Shown one piece after another: positions 38,224 through 45,760 of a stretch of DNA of 64,000 nt (the stretch's first letter is position 1; every line of letters starts with the position of its first letter). The position numbers and the translations under genes are program-made. The notes beneath the pieces are model-generated. The model ran no database searches, had not been told where the DNA came from, and saw nothing but the letters and a program-made list of their open reading frames with translations. The stretch comes from Saprospiraceae bacterium (lineage in GTDB: Bacteria > Bacteroidota > Bacteroidia > Chitinophagales > Saprospiraceae): the NCBI GenBank assembly GCA_020630435.1, contig JAHDBJ010000018.1, positions 20,495 to 84,494 of the forward strand, given 5' to 3'.

Positions 38224-38607
38224 ATGTATTTGCAACATCCTACTCCTCGTATCTATATAAATTGGACACCTAAAAAAGGTCGGGGTGTATTTGCATCTGA
38301 AGATATTTCAAGAGGTGAACTTATTGAAATCTGTCCCGTCATTGTATTAATAGAAAAAGATACTAGACTATTGGATCAAACCATTCTTTATGAATATTAT
38401 TTCCTTTGGGAAAATGGAAAAAAAGCGACTGCAATCCTGCTAGGATTTGGGTCTATCTATAACCATAGCGATACTCCCAACGCCGAAACAACATCGGATT
38501 TAGAAGAACAAACTATAGCTTTCACAGCTATTCAAGATATTAAAGCGGGGGAAGAAATTGTCATCTGCTATAATGATCCTAATGGTTTATGGTTTAAACA
38601 AAAATAG
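38224..38607 (+). CDS. Small SET-domain protein
   Basis: 127 aa comprising a SET domain and little else. The motifs are G19-R-G-V-F23 (SAM-binding N-motif), IYNHS (Y79-N80-H81-S82) and the final GEEIVICY (Y116). These match the SET methyltransferase fold. No pre- or post-SET zinc motif. Bacterial SET proteins methylate lysines on unknown targets. It lies 43 bases after the PspC-like gene and may be cotranscribed. Confidence 0.85.
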   Translation: MYLQHPTPRIYINWTPKKGRGVFASEDISRGELIEICPVIVLIEKDTRLLDQTILYEYYFLWENGKKATAILLGFGSIYNHSDTPNAETTSDLEEQTIAFTAIQDIKAGEEIVICYNDPNGLWFKQK

Positions 38608-38679
38608 CCCTATGGCTCCATTGTCATTTCATTAACAATCATTTGATTGCTGTTAACAGCGATTCCGTTTGAGGTAGTA

Positions 38680-38687
38680 TAACTTTG
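38680..38687 (+). promoter_or_regulatory. Bacteroidota -7 box (TAACTTTG)
   Basis: Exact TAnnTTTG, ending 32 bases before the chosen amidohydrolase start. Its position argues against the more upstream GTG at 38687 as the start. Confidence 0.45.
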
Positions 38688-38719
38688 TGTCATTCAAAAC
38701 TAATAAACTAATGATTGAT

Positions 38720-40027
38720 ATGAAGAAATTAACTATACTACTAATTCTTACCCTCAGTGTTTACTATATAAATGCTCAAAAAAATGTCTTCTTAGTAAAA
38801 AATGTTCATGTTATTCCAATGAATAAAGAACAGATACTAAAGAATCAAAACGTGCTTATAGAAGAAGGTATTATTAAATCAATTTCTACTAATATCCCTA
38901 AAGACATCTCTAGCAAAGCCATTATAATCAATGGTGAAGGAAAATATCTTATCCCTGGAATGCTAGATGCTCATGCGCATCTTCCAGGATCGCAAGGACT
39001 AAATATGGAATTTAGCGACTATTTTACCATGATGCTTGCTAATGGTGTCACTAGCTTACGCTGTATGCGATATGAACCAACATATTTAGCACTCAAAGAT
39101 AGCTTAACAAAAGCAAATGCCATCATACCCAATCTTTATCTCTCCTCTCCAATGATAGGTGTTGGAGTTGATGAAGATTATTATTTTGATTATACGAATG
39201 CTCGTGAACTTATCCCACAATTCAAACAACAAGGGTATAGTCACCTTAAATATCTTAATGGTCTAAACCCGAAAGTTCATCAAGGGCTTTGCAAAATTGC
39301 TGAAGAACATGATTTACCTCTAGTTGGTCATCTTCCTATGTATATCGGATTAGATTATGCAATGAAAGCGGGTCAACGAGGAATAGAACATTTTCATGCT
39401 TATGTCAATTTAGCTGAAAAAACAGAAGAATTAGATAAATATATCACAGAAACACATGAAAAAGAGATTTACAATTGTCCTACCATCTTTTGGTATGAAG
39501 CCAATTACCCTTTTCTAGCCTTAGAAACACTAAAACAACAAGAAGGATTTGAATATCTTCCAACAAGCATGGTTGACAAATGGGAAAAAGAATATATAAA
39601 ATATCAAGAAGAGGTAAAAAAAAGTGGTAAACCACGTGAAAAAACAAACAAGCGAAAAATCGTATTAGAACGATTCAAAGATACTAAAGCAGCACTACTG
39701 GTAAGCCCTGGTGATGGCGATTATGTCATTCCTGGTTTTTCTTATCTCCAAGAACTCAAAATCTATAAAGAAGCAGGGCTTTCTCCCTATAAAATACTAG
39801 AAGCCACTAGTAAAAATGCCGCCCTTTTTTACAAAGACAATACTTGGGGAAGCATAGAAGAAGGCAAAAAAGCCGATTTGGTTTTACTCAATAAAAATCC
39901 TCTAGAAGATATTACAAATATTCAATACCAAAATATTACTGGTGTCTTTATTAATAAACACTGGCTAGACAAAAAATATTTCAAGAAAAAATTAAAAGCT
40001 ATACAAAAGAAGAATAAGAAAAAATAA
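38720..40027 (+). CDS. Exported amidohydrolase family protein
   Basis: 435 aa from the start MKKLTILLIL; ATG at 38711 and GTG at 38687 are further in-frame starts. Signal peptide ends NAQ. The metal-dependent amidohydrolase fold is shown by IPGMLDAHAHLPG (H85, H87), a possible bridging Lys in HLKYLNG, GHLPM and GIEHFHAY for further His ligands, and SPGDGDY near the last Asp ligand. It resembles imidazolonepropionase-like or Xaa-Pro dipeptidase-type exported hydrolases. The substrate is unknown. The C-terminus is very basic (KKLKAIQKKNKKK), which may be due to the AT-rich end. Confidence 0.85.
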   Translation: MKKLTILLILTLSVYYINAQKNVFLVKNVHVIPMNKEQILKNQNVLIEEGIIKSISTNIPKDISSKAIIINGEGKYLIPGMLDAHAHLPGSQGLNMEFSDYFTMMLANGVTSLRCMRYEPTYLALKDSLTKANAIIPNLYLSSPMIGVGVDEDYYFDYTNARELIPQFKQQGYSHLKYLNGLNPKVHQGLCKIAEEHDLPLVGHLPMYIGLDYAMKAGQRGIEHFHAYVNLAEKTEELDKYITETHEKEIYNCPTIFWYEANYPFLALETLKQQEGFEYLPTSMVDKWEKEYIKYQEEVKKSGKPREKTNKRKIVLERFKDTKAALLVSPGDGDYVIPGFSYLQELKIYKEAGLSPYKILEATSKNAALFYKDNTWGSIEEGKKADLVLLNKNPLEDITNIQYQNITGVFINKHWLDKKYFKKKLKAIQKKNKKK

Positions 40028-40068
40028 AATCTTATTAGAATATGAAAACGAAGAGACTAGACACAATT

Positions 40069-41205
40069 TTACGAAAGTCTTGTTTTAAAATCCTGATATG
40101 TGAATTCTCTAACTACTTTTAGGATGTTGTCTTCTTTCCAAATTGCAATAGCTGGATGTTTTACACCATTGAATGTAGTTGTTTTCACCATCGTATAATG
40201 CATCATATCTTTGAAAATAATTTTATCCCCAATTTGTAAGGGTTTTTCAAAGGAATATTCACTAAGATAATCCCCAGCCAAACAACTAATTCCGCCTAGT
40301 CGATAACTCGGCTTATCTTTTACTGGCTCAGATGCCCCTACAATGGTTGGGCGGTAGGGCATTTCCAAAGTATCGGGCAGATGAGCCGTAAAAGAAATAT
40401 CAAGCATCGCCGTTTTGATTCCTTTATTTTCGATAATATCCAATACAGTCGCTACTAGAACTCCTGTATCCCAAGCAATAGCACTACCTGGTTCTAGTAT
40501 AATTTCGACTTTATATTTTGATTTAAAATGCTGAAGTATTTTTATCAAATGGCCTGCATCATATCCTTCACGAGTAATTAAATGCCCTCCTCCAAAATTC
40601 ACCCATTTGACTTGATTTAAAAAAGGAGCAAATCTTTCTTCAAAGGCATGGAGTGTCTTCTCTAAAGCATAGGAATCCGATTCACACAAAGCATGAAAAT
40701 GTAATCCTTCAATGCCTTCTGGCAAAACACCCTTAAAATTTTCGACAACTTCTCCTAGTCTTGAACCATCCGCACATGGATTATATAATTCCGTTTCGAC
40801 CTCTGAGTATTCTGGATTGACTCGAATACCGCAAGATATTGGTTCATGATAGTTTTTTATTTTTTTATAAAAAAAATGAAATTGGCTGAGTGAATTAAAG
40901 GTAATATGGCTACTAAACCCCATCAATGCATCAAATTCTTGAGGTAGGTAAACAGGAGCATAAGTATGCGCTTTGCAGTGCATCTCTTCGACACATAATT
41001 GTGCTTCATGTAAAGAACTGGCGGTTGCGCCACTCAAATATCGCCGAACAAGAGGAAATGCAGACCACATCGCAAATCCTTTAAATGCTAGTATAATAGA
41101 AACACCTGCTTGTTGCTGGACTTCATTCAATAGTTCCAAATTGGAACGCAATGCTGCTTCGTCCAATACAAAACAAGGCGATGGAATTTGTGAATAATCT
41201 ATCAT
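40069..41205 (-). CDS. nspC: Carboxynorspermidine decarboxylase
   Basis: 378 aa PLP fold type III decarboxylase. PLP lysine K42 (ILAFKGFAMW), HALCESDSY, glycine-rich GGGHLI and the Cys-containing block GISCLAGDYLSEY match NspC. It removes CO2 from carboxyspermidine or carboxynorspermidine, the last step of the SAM-independent spermidine route. It lies three bases after the carboxynorspermidine synthase gene, clearly an operon. All catalytic residues seem present. Confidence 0.95.
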   Translation of the reverse strand: MIDYSQIPSPCFVLDEAALRSNLELLNEVQQQAGVSIILAFKGFAMWSAFPLVRRYLSGATASSLHEAQLCVEEMHCKAHTYAPVYLPQEFDALMGFSSHITFNSLSQFHFFYKKIKNYHEPISCGIRVNPEYSEVETELYNPCADGSRLGEVVENFKGVLPEGIEGLHFHALCESDSYALEKTLHAFEERFAPFLNQVKWVNFGGGHLITREGYDAGHLIKILQHFKSKYKVEIILEPGSAIAWDTGVLVATVLDIIENKGIKTAMLDISFTAHLPDTLEMPYRPTIVGASEPVKDKPSYRLGGISCLAGDYLSEYSFEKPLQIGDKIIFKDMMHYTMVKTTTFNGVKHPAIAIWKEDNILKVVREFTYQDFKTRLS

Positions 41206-41208
41206 ACC

Positions 41209-42414
41209 TTATAATTCCAGATCTACATCATGTAATTCATGCCATACCAAACCATATTGATTTAACTTTTCCATAAACGGATCTGGATCAAACTCTTCTA
41301 CATTGAAAACACCTTCTCCCTTCCATACACCCGTCATTGCCAACATTGCCCCAATCATGGCAGGAACGCCTGTAGTATAAGATACGCCTTGTGCTTTTGT
41401 TTCTTTATAGGCAGCAGCATGACTGCAATTATTATAGACGATATAGGTTTTTTCTTTCCCATCTTTAATTCCTCTTATCCGACAACCAATGGACGTTTCG
41501 CCTACATAGTTTTCGCCCAATTCTCCTGGATCGGGAAGTACCGCCTTTAAAAATTGTAAGGGGACAATTTCGACTCCTTTGTATTGAACAGGCTCAATGC
41601 CTGCCATCCCTATATTTTGAATAACTCTTAGATGTGTGAGGTATTCATCACCAAAAGTCATCCAGAACCTTGCTCGTTTTATGGTCGGAAAATTTTTGAC
41701 TAAGGACTCTAATTCTTCATGATACAATAAGTAAGAATTTCGTTCTCCAATATTAGGATAGTTTAATTTTTCACAAAACTCAAAAGGTTCTGTTTCTATC
41801 CATTGTCCATTTTCATAATAACGCCCTTTTTGGGTGATTTCACGGATATTAATCTCAGGATTAAAGTTGGTAGCAAAAGCTTTACCATGGTCGCCTCCAT
41901 TACAGTCTACAATATCCAAATAATGAATTTCATCAAAATGATGCTTTGCAGCATAAGCCGTAAAAATACTGGTAACTCCAGGGTCAAAACCACAACCTAG
42001 TATCGCCATCAGTCCTTTTTTCTTAAACCTATCATGGTATGCCCATTGCCAACTGTATTCAAATTTAGCTTCGTCTTTAGGTTCGTAATTCGCTGTATCA
42101 AGATAGTGAACTCCCGTCTGTAAGCAGGCTTCCATAATGGTTAAATCTTGATATGGTAAGGCGACATGGATTAACAACTCTGGTTGAAAATCGTTGATTA
42201 AAGCGACTAAGGCGGAAACATCTTCAGCGTCAATTTGTGCTGTTGAGATACTCGGATGTCCTACATCTCTTTGTACCTTTTCTACTATAGCATCACACTT
42301 TGATTGAGTACGACTAGCTAGTAAAATGTCACTAAAAATAGCAGGATGTTGCGCACACTTATATGTCACCACCTGACCCACTCCGCCAGCTCCAATTATT
42401 AATACTTTTCCCAT
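41209..42414 (-). CDS. Carboxynorspermidine synthase (saccharopine dehydrogenase family)
   Basis: 401 aa. The N-terminal Rossmann motif G8-A-G10-G-V-G13 binds NAD(P)H. The C-terminal part has the family blocks GCGFDPGVTSIF, DIVDCNGGDHG and a final VWHELHDVDL. It condenses putrescine or diaminopropane with aspartate semialdehyde. Its three-base coupling to nspC decides between this and a true saccharopine enzyme. Repeat copies E and F lie just upstream. Confidence 0.93.
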   Translation of the reverse strand: MGKVLIIGAGGVGQVVTYKCAQHPAIFSDILLASRTQSKCDAIVEKVQRDVGHPSISTAQIDAEDVSALVALINDFQPELLIHVALPYQDLTIMEACLQTGVHYLDTANYEPKDEAKFEYSWQWAYHDRFKKKGLMAILGCGFDPGVTSIFTAYAAKHHFDEIHYLDIVDCNGGDHGKAFATNFNPEINIREITQKGRYYENGQWIETEPFEFCEKLNYPNIGERNSYLLYHEELESLVKNFPTIKRARFWMTFGDEYLTHLRVIQNIGMAGIEPVQYKGVEIVPLQFLKAVLPDPGELGENYVGETSIGCRIRGIKDGKEKTYIVYNNCSHAAAYKETKAQGVSYTTGVPAMIGAMLAMTGVWKGEGVFNVEEFDPDPFMEKLNQYGLVWHELHDVDLEL

Positions 42415-42472
42415 TATTTTATTTTGAAAATTATTTTATTTTGAAAAAATTCTTCTTGAAGTTGTTTTTAAT

Positions 42473-42635
42473 GAAGTTGTTTAATAATGAAGGTTGATTT
42501 TAATTATAAGTGCTTGTATTTCAAGATAAAGCTCCATTCTTTTTTCGTAGCCTTAGCTACGGTAAAAAGAATTAGCTGAAATATTGAGATACAATGACTT
42601 GTAAATAATTCATCATCCTATTTTTAAACAACTTC
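42473..42635. repeat. Palindromic intergenic repeat, copy E (163 bp, full length)
   Basis: Starts GAAGTTGTTTAATAATGAAG, centre CGTAGCCTTAGCTACGG, ends TTTTTAAACAACTTC. Nearly the same as copy D 13 kb away. A further partial left end (GAAGTTGTTTTTA, 42458-42470) precedes it. Confidence 0.88.
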
Positions 42636-42769
42636 AATTATAAGTGCTTGTATTTCAAGATAAAACTCCATTCTTTTTTCGTAGCCTTAGCTACGGTGAA
42701 AAGAATTAGTTGAAATATTGAGATACCATGACTTGTAAATAATTCATCATTCTATTTTTAAACAACTTC
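42636..42769. repeat. Palindromic intergenic repeat, copy F (134 bp, tandem to E)
   Basis: Starts directly after copy E at AATTATAAGTGCTTGTATTT, so it lacks the outer 30 or so left bases, and continues to TTTTTAAACAACTTC. It differs from copy E at only a few positions, so the tandem duplication is recent. The 42415-42814 gap is otherwise empty of genes. Confidence 0.88.
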
Positions 42770-42814
42770 CTTGTTATTGACTAGTCAAATGACAAAATTC
42801 ATATCATTTTTTTA

Positions 42815-43153
42815 CTAAGATTCCGTTTCTATATCGTTACTTATTATATTCTCTACATCAATATTCTCCTCATCAACATCAGACTCATATTCGTCTCTTA
42901 CATCTTTTTTAAGCATTCCTTCATTATCGTAATCATCATCTTCTTCTATAATCGTTTCGGCTTCGTCTCTAGTCATGCGAACAAGGTAGTATCTATCATC
43001 CGTTTCAAAAGGTAAGGCGCTCACAAATTTTCCTTGAGCATTTTTAAAGGTGATTAGGTAACTGGTAAAACCAAAAGGGTATTTTAGTTTTATTTGTTTT
43101 TGTACGACTTCATTTAATTTGTCGTAGTCTTTTACAACTCTGGGCTTACTCAT
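42815..43153 (-). CDS. Hypothetical acidic protein of the polyamine cluster
   Basis: 112 aa. A basic N-terminal half (KPRVVKDYDKLNEVVQKQIK, YPFGFTSYLITF) is followed by a strongly acidic tail rich in D and E. No membrane segment or signal. Not a recognised family. It is encoded 46 bases downstream of the arginine decarboxylase gene on the same strand. The polyanionic tail could bind polyamines or a basic partner, but that is only a guess. Confidence 0.7.
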   Translation of the reverse strand: MSKPRVVKDYDKLNEVVQKQIKLKYPFGFTSYLITFKNAQGKFVSALPFETDDRYYLVRMTRDEAETIIEEDDDYDNEGMLKKDVRDEYESDVDEENIDVENIISNDIETES

Positions 43154-43199
43154 TTTGTTTAATTAAAATATTGGAAATAAATAAAGTGATAAATTAATA

Positions 43200-44612
43200 T
43201 TATACATTATATCCTAAAATTGTGAGCATATCCGTAACCGTTTGCTCGTCTTTATAAATTGTGTCTACAAAATTTCCTTTTTCGTCTCTATCAATGATAA
43301 TAAACTTAGGCGATGGGACAAGGCAATGCTTAATCCCTCCATAGCCACTTATCGCATCTTGATACGCTCCTGTATGAAAAAAGCCTACATATAAGGGCTT
43401 ATTATCCTCATCCTTATATCTAGGCAACATAATCTGCTGATTGAGATCTTCCGAGTTATAATAATCGGAGTGATCACAACTTATTCCACCAATATTTACT
43501 CGAGTATATTCATTTTGCCACTTATTAACAGGCAGTAAAATAAATTTCTCAAAAATAGACCAAGCATCAGGAATCGTATTGATCAGACTATTGTCAATCA
43601 TATACCATAACTCAGCATCGTTTTGCTGTTTTTGTTCTAATACTGAAAAAATAATTGCCCCACTCTCTCCTACTGTATATTTTCCAAATTCGGTGTAAAT
43701 GTCGGGTTCGTCAATTCCTTCACTGTTGCATATGTCTTTGAGATTGGCAACAATTTCATTTACAACGTAATTAAAATCGTATTCAAAACCTAAATTATTA
43801 CGAATAGGGAAACCTCCTCCTAAATTAAAACTACAAAGCGTAGGGCTAACCTTCTTTAACTCTACATATAACTTTACGGCTTTTTGAAATTCGCCCCAAT
43901 AATATAAAGTATCTTTAATACCAGAGTCTACAAAAAAGTGAAACATTTGGAACTCAAAACGTTCATTTCCTGCAATCTCATCTTTATAAAAAGATAAAAT
44001 TTCACTAGGTCTAATCCCTAGTCGTGAGGTGTAATAAGACGATTGAGGCTCCTCATTAATTGCCATCCGAATACCAATCTTAATTTTATGGGAAACGTCT
44101 TTTATTTTATCTCGAAGTCTAAAAAATTCTTTTTTAGAATCTAAAATAATGATAGAGTTTGAAAATCCTTTTTTTTGAAGTTCTAAAATTTTATCTAAAT
44201 AACTTTCTGTTTTATATCCATTGTGTAAAGCTATAATAGATTGGTCAATTTCGCCTTCTTTATACAATTGATTGATTAGGTCAATATCGTAAGAAGAAGA
44301 CGTTTCTAGATGTACCCCTTCTTTTAAAGCTGCCTTAATCACAGGAGCAAAATGATTACACTTCGTACAGTAACAATAATAATATTTTCCTTTGTATCTA
44401 TTTTTTTTAATAGAACGGTTAAAGAGGTTTTTGGCCCTCTTAATTTGTTCCCCGATCCTAGGAAGATAAAACAATCTGAAAGGTGTCCCGTACTTCTCAA
44501 TTAAGTATTTTAAGGAGATACCATGAAAAGTCAAGTGATTGTCTTTCAAATCAAATCCCTCCTGTGGAAAATAGTATGATTGATCAATGAGATCAAAATA
44601 TGTATTTTTCAA
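43200..44612 (-). CDS. speA: Arginine decarboxylase, Bacteroidota PLP fold type III form
   Basis: 470 aa. It makes agmatine from arginine, the first polyamine step. The PLP lysine is K84 (YCTKCNHF), with a GGGFPI phosphate loop and a C-terminal GAYQDAISGYGG active-site block. It is shorter than E. coli SpeA and matches the 460-470 aa form of this phylum. The start is TTG at 44612: no ATG or GTG lies upstream before the reading frame leaves homology, and the N-terminus KNTYFDLIDQSYYFP fits family members. A divergent agmatinase gene starts 86 bases away. Confidence 0.9.
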   Translation of the reverse strand: MKNTYFDLIDQSYYFPQEGFDLKDNHLTFHGISLKYLIEKYGTPFRLFYLPRIGEQIKRAKNLFNRSIKKNRYKGKYYYCYCTKCNHFAPVIKAALKEGVHLETSSSYDIDLINQLYKEGEIDQSIIALHNGYKTESYLDKILELQKKGFSNSIIILDSKKEFFRLRDKIKDVSHKIKIGIRMAINEEPQSSYYTSRLGIRPSEILSFYKDEIAGNERFEFQMFHFFVDSGIKDTLYYWGEFQKAVKLYVELKKVSPTLCSFNLGGGFPIRNNLGFEYDFNYVVNEIVANLKDICNSEGIDEPDIYTEFGKYTVGESGAIIFSVLEQKQQNDAELWYMIDNSLINTIPDAWSIFEKFILLPVNKWQNEYTRVNIGGISCDHSDYYNSEDLNQQIMLPRYKDEDNKPLYVGFFHTGAYQDAISGYGGIKHCLVPSPKFIIIDRDEKGNFVDTIYKDEQTVTDMLTILGYNV

Positions 44613-44698
44613 GGTCGTAAAGATAATCGTTAAAAAAACTGCGTAAATGTAGGGAAAAACTTTTATTAAAATCCATACTTTTTTATCATTTTTATTTT

Positions 44699-45760
44699 AT
44701 GAAAAAAGAAAAAAAATTTGAAAGCTTTAACCCCAACGGGGTGGGGCTAAATAATGGGCATTTTATAGGGCTACCTTTCAATGAAAAAGAGGCTAAAATT
44801 GTTTTATTTTCTGTCCCTTGGGATGTAACGGTTTCTTATGGAGAAGGTACAGCTACAGCTCCACAAAACATTCTAGAATGTTCTATACAACTCGATTTAT
44901 ATGATGAAGATATAGAAGAGGCTTGGAAGCTGGGAATTTTCTTCAAACCTTCTGACAAAGAATGGCTTAGAACAAACCATGAATATCGTTTAAAATCAAA
45001 AGAATACATAGAAGCCCTAGAAAATGGTATTGATATAGATACGGAATATTTTCAAAATATTCGTAGGGAGATTAATCAGATTTGCTTTGATTTAAAAACC
45101 TATGTCTATCATAATGCCAAGCTCATATTATCCAAAAACAAATTGCTTGGAATAGTAGGAGGCGAACATAGTGTTCCACTAGGAGCTATTGAAGCCCTAG
45201 CAGAACAATATGAAGCATTTGGTATACTCCAAATTGATGCACATTGTGATTTGCGTGCCGCTTATGAAGGGTTTACATATTCTCACGCTTCAATCTTTTA
45301 TAATGTATTGCCCATTGAGTCTATAAAAAAAATCGTTCAAGTTGGAATAAGGGATTCTTGTCAAGAAGAAGTTGAACGTATTCAAGAGTCTGAAGATCGT
45401 ATCATTTGTTTTAGCAATCAACAGATACAAGAGCATCAATTTTTAGGTAACTCCTTTGATAGTCTCTGTACTAAAATAATAGAACAACTGCCTCAATCTG
45501 TTTATATCAGTTTTGATATCGATGGTTTACAACCTAACCTTTGTCCAAATACAGGTACACCTGTTCCTGGCGGATTGACATTTGATGAAGCAATATATTT
45601 AATTAAGGAAGTAGTCCTTTCTGGTAGAACTATCATTGGTTTCGATCTATGCGAAGTTGGTGGCTTAGGCAACGAATGGGATGGCAATGTAGGCGCAAGG
45701 GTTTTGTATAAACTTGCGAATTGGACAATCAAAAGCCATGAATCAAACGCTCCTTTGTAA
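44699..45760 (+). CDS. speB: Agmatinase / arginase family ureohydrolase
   Basis: 353 aa. Manganese ligands H157 (GGEHS), D180-x-H182-x-D184 (DAHCD) and D273-x-D275 (SFDIDGL) are all present. Its divergent pairing with arginine decarboxylase supports agmatinase (agmatine to putrescine and urea) over arginase. The N-terminal 100 residues are longer than in E. coli SpeB, as is common in Bacteroidota. The last 18 bases overlap the convergent YdeP-type gene. Confidence 0.88.
   Translation: MKKEKKFESFNPNGVGLNNGHFIGLPFNEKEAKIVLFSVPWDVTVSYGEGTATAPQNILECSIQLDLYDEDIEEAWKLGIFFKPSDKEWLRTNHEYRLKSKEYIEALENGIDIDTEYFQNIRREINQICFDLKTYVYHNAKLILSKNKLLGIVGGEHSVPLGAIEALAEQYEAFGILQIDAHCDLRAAYEGFTYSHASIFYNVLPIESIKKIVQVGIRDSCQEEVERIQESEDRIICFSNQQIQEHQFLGNSFDSLCTKIIEQLPQSVYISFDIDGLQPNLCPNTGTPVPGGLTFDEAIYLIKEVVLSGRTIIGFDLCEVGGLGNEWDGNVGARVLYKLANWTIKSHESNAPL

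Noticed and set aside
38687..38719. GTG start for the amidohydrolase
   Set aside because: It overlaps a perfect -7 box, and the ATG at 38720 gives a normal signal peptide.
42415..42814. Tandem palindromes considered as a CRISPR array
   Set aside because: The units are about 160 bases, internally palindromic and directly adjoining, with no short repeats or spacers and no cas genes.
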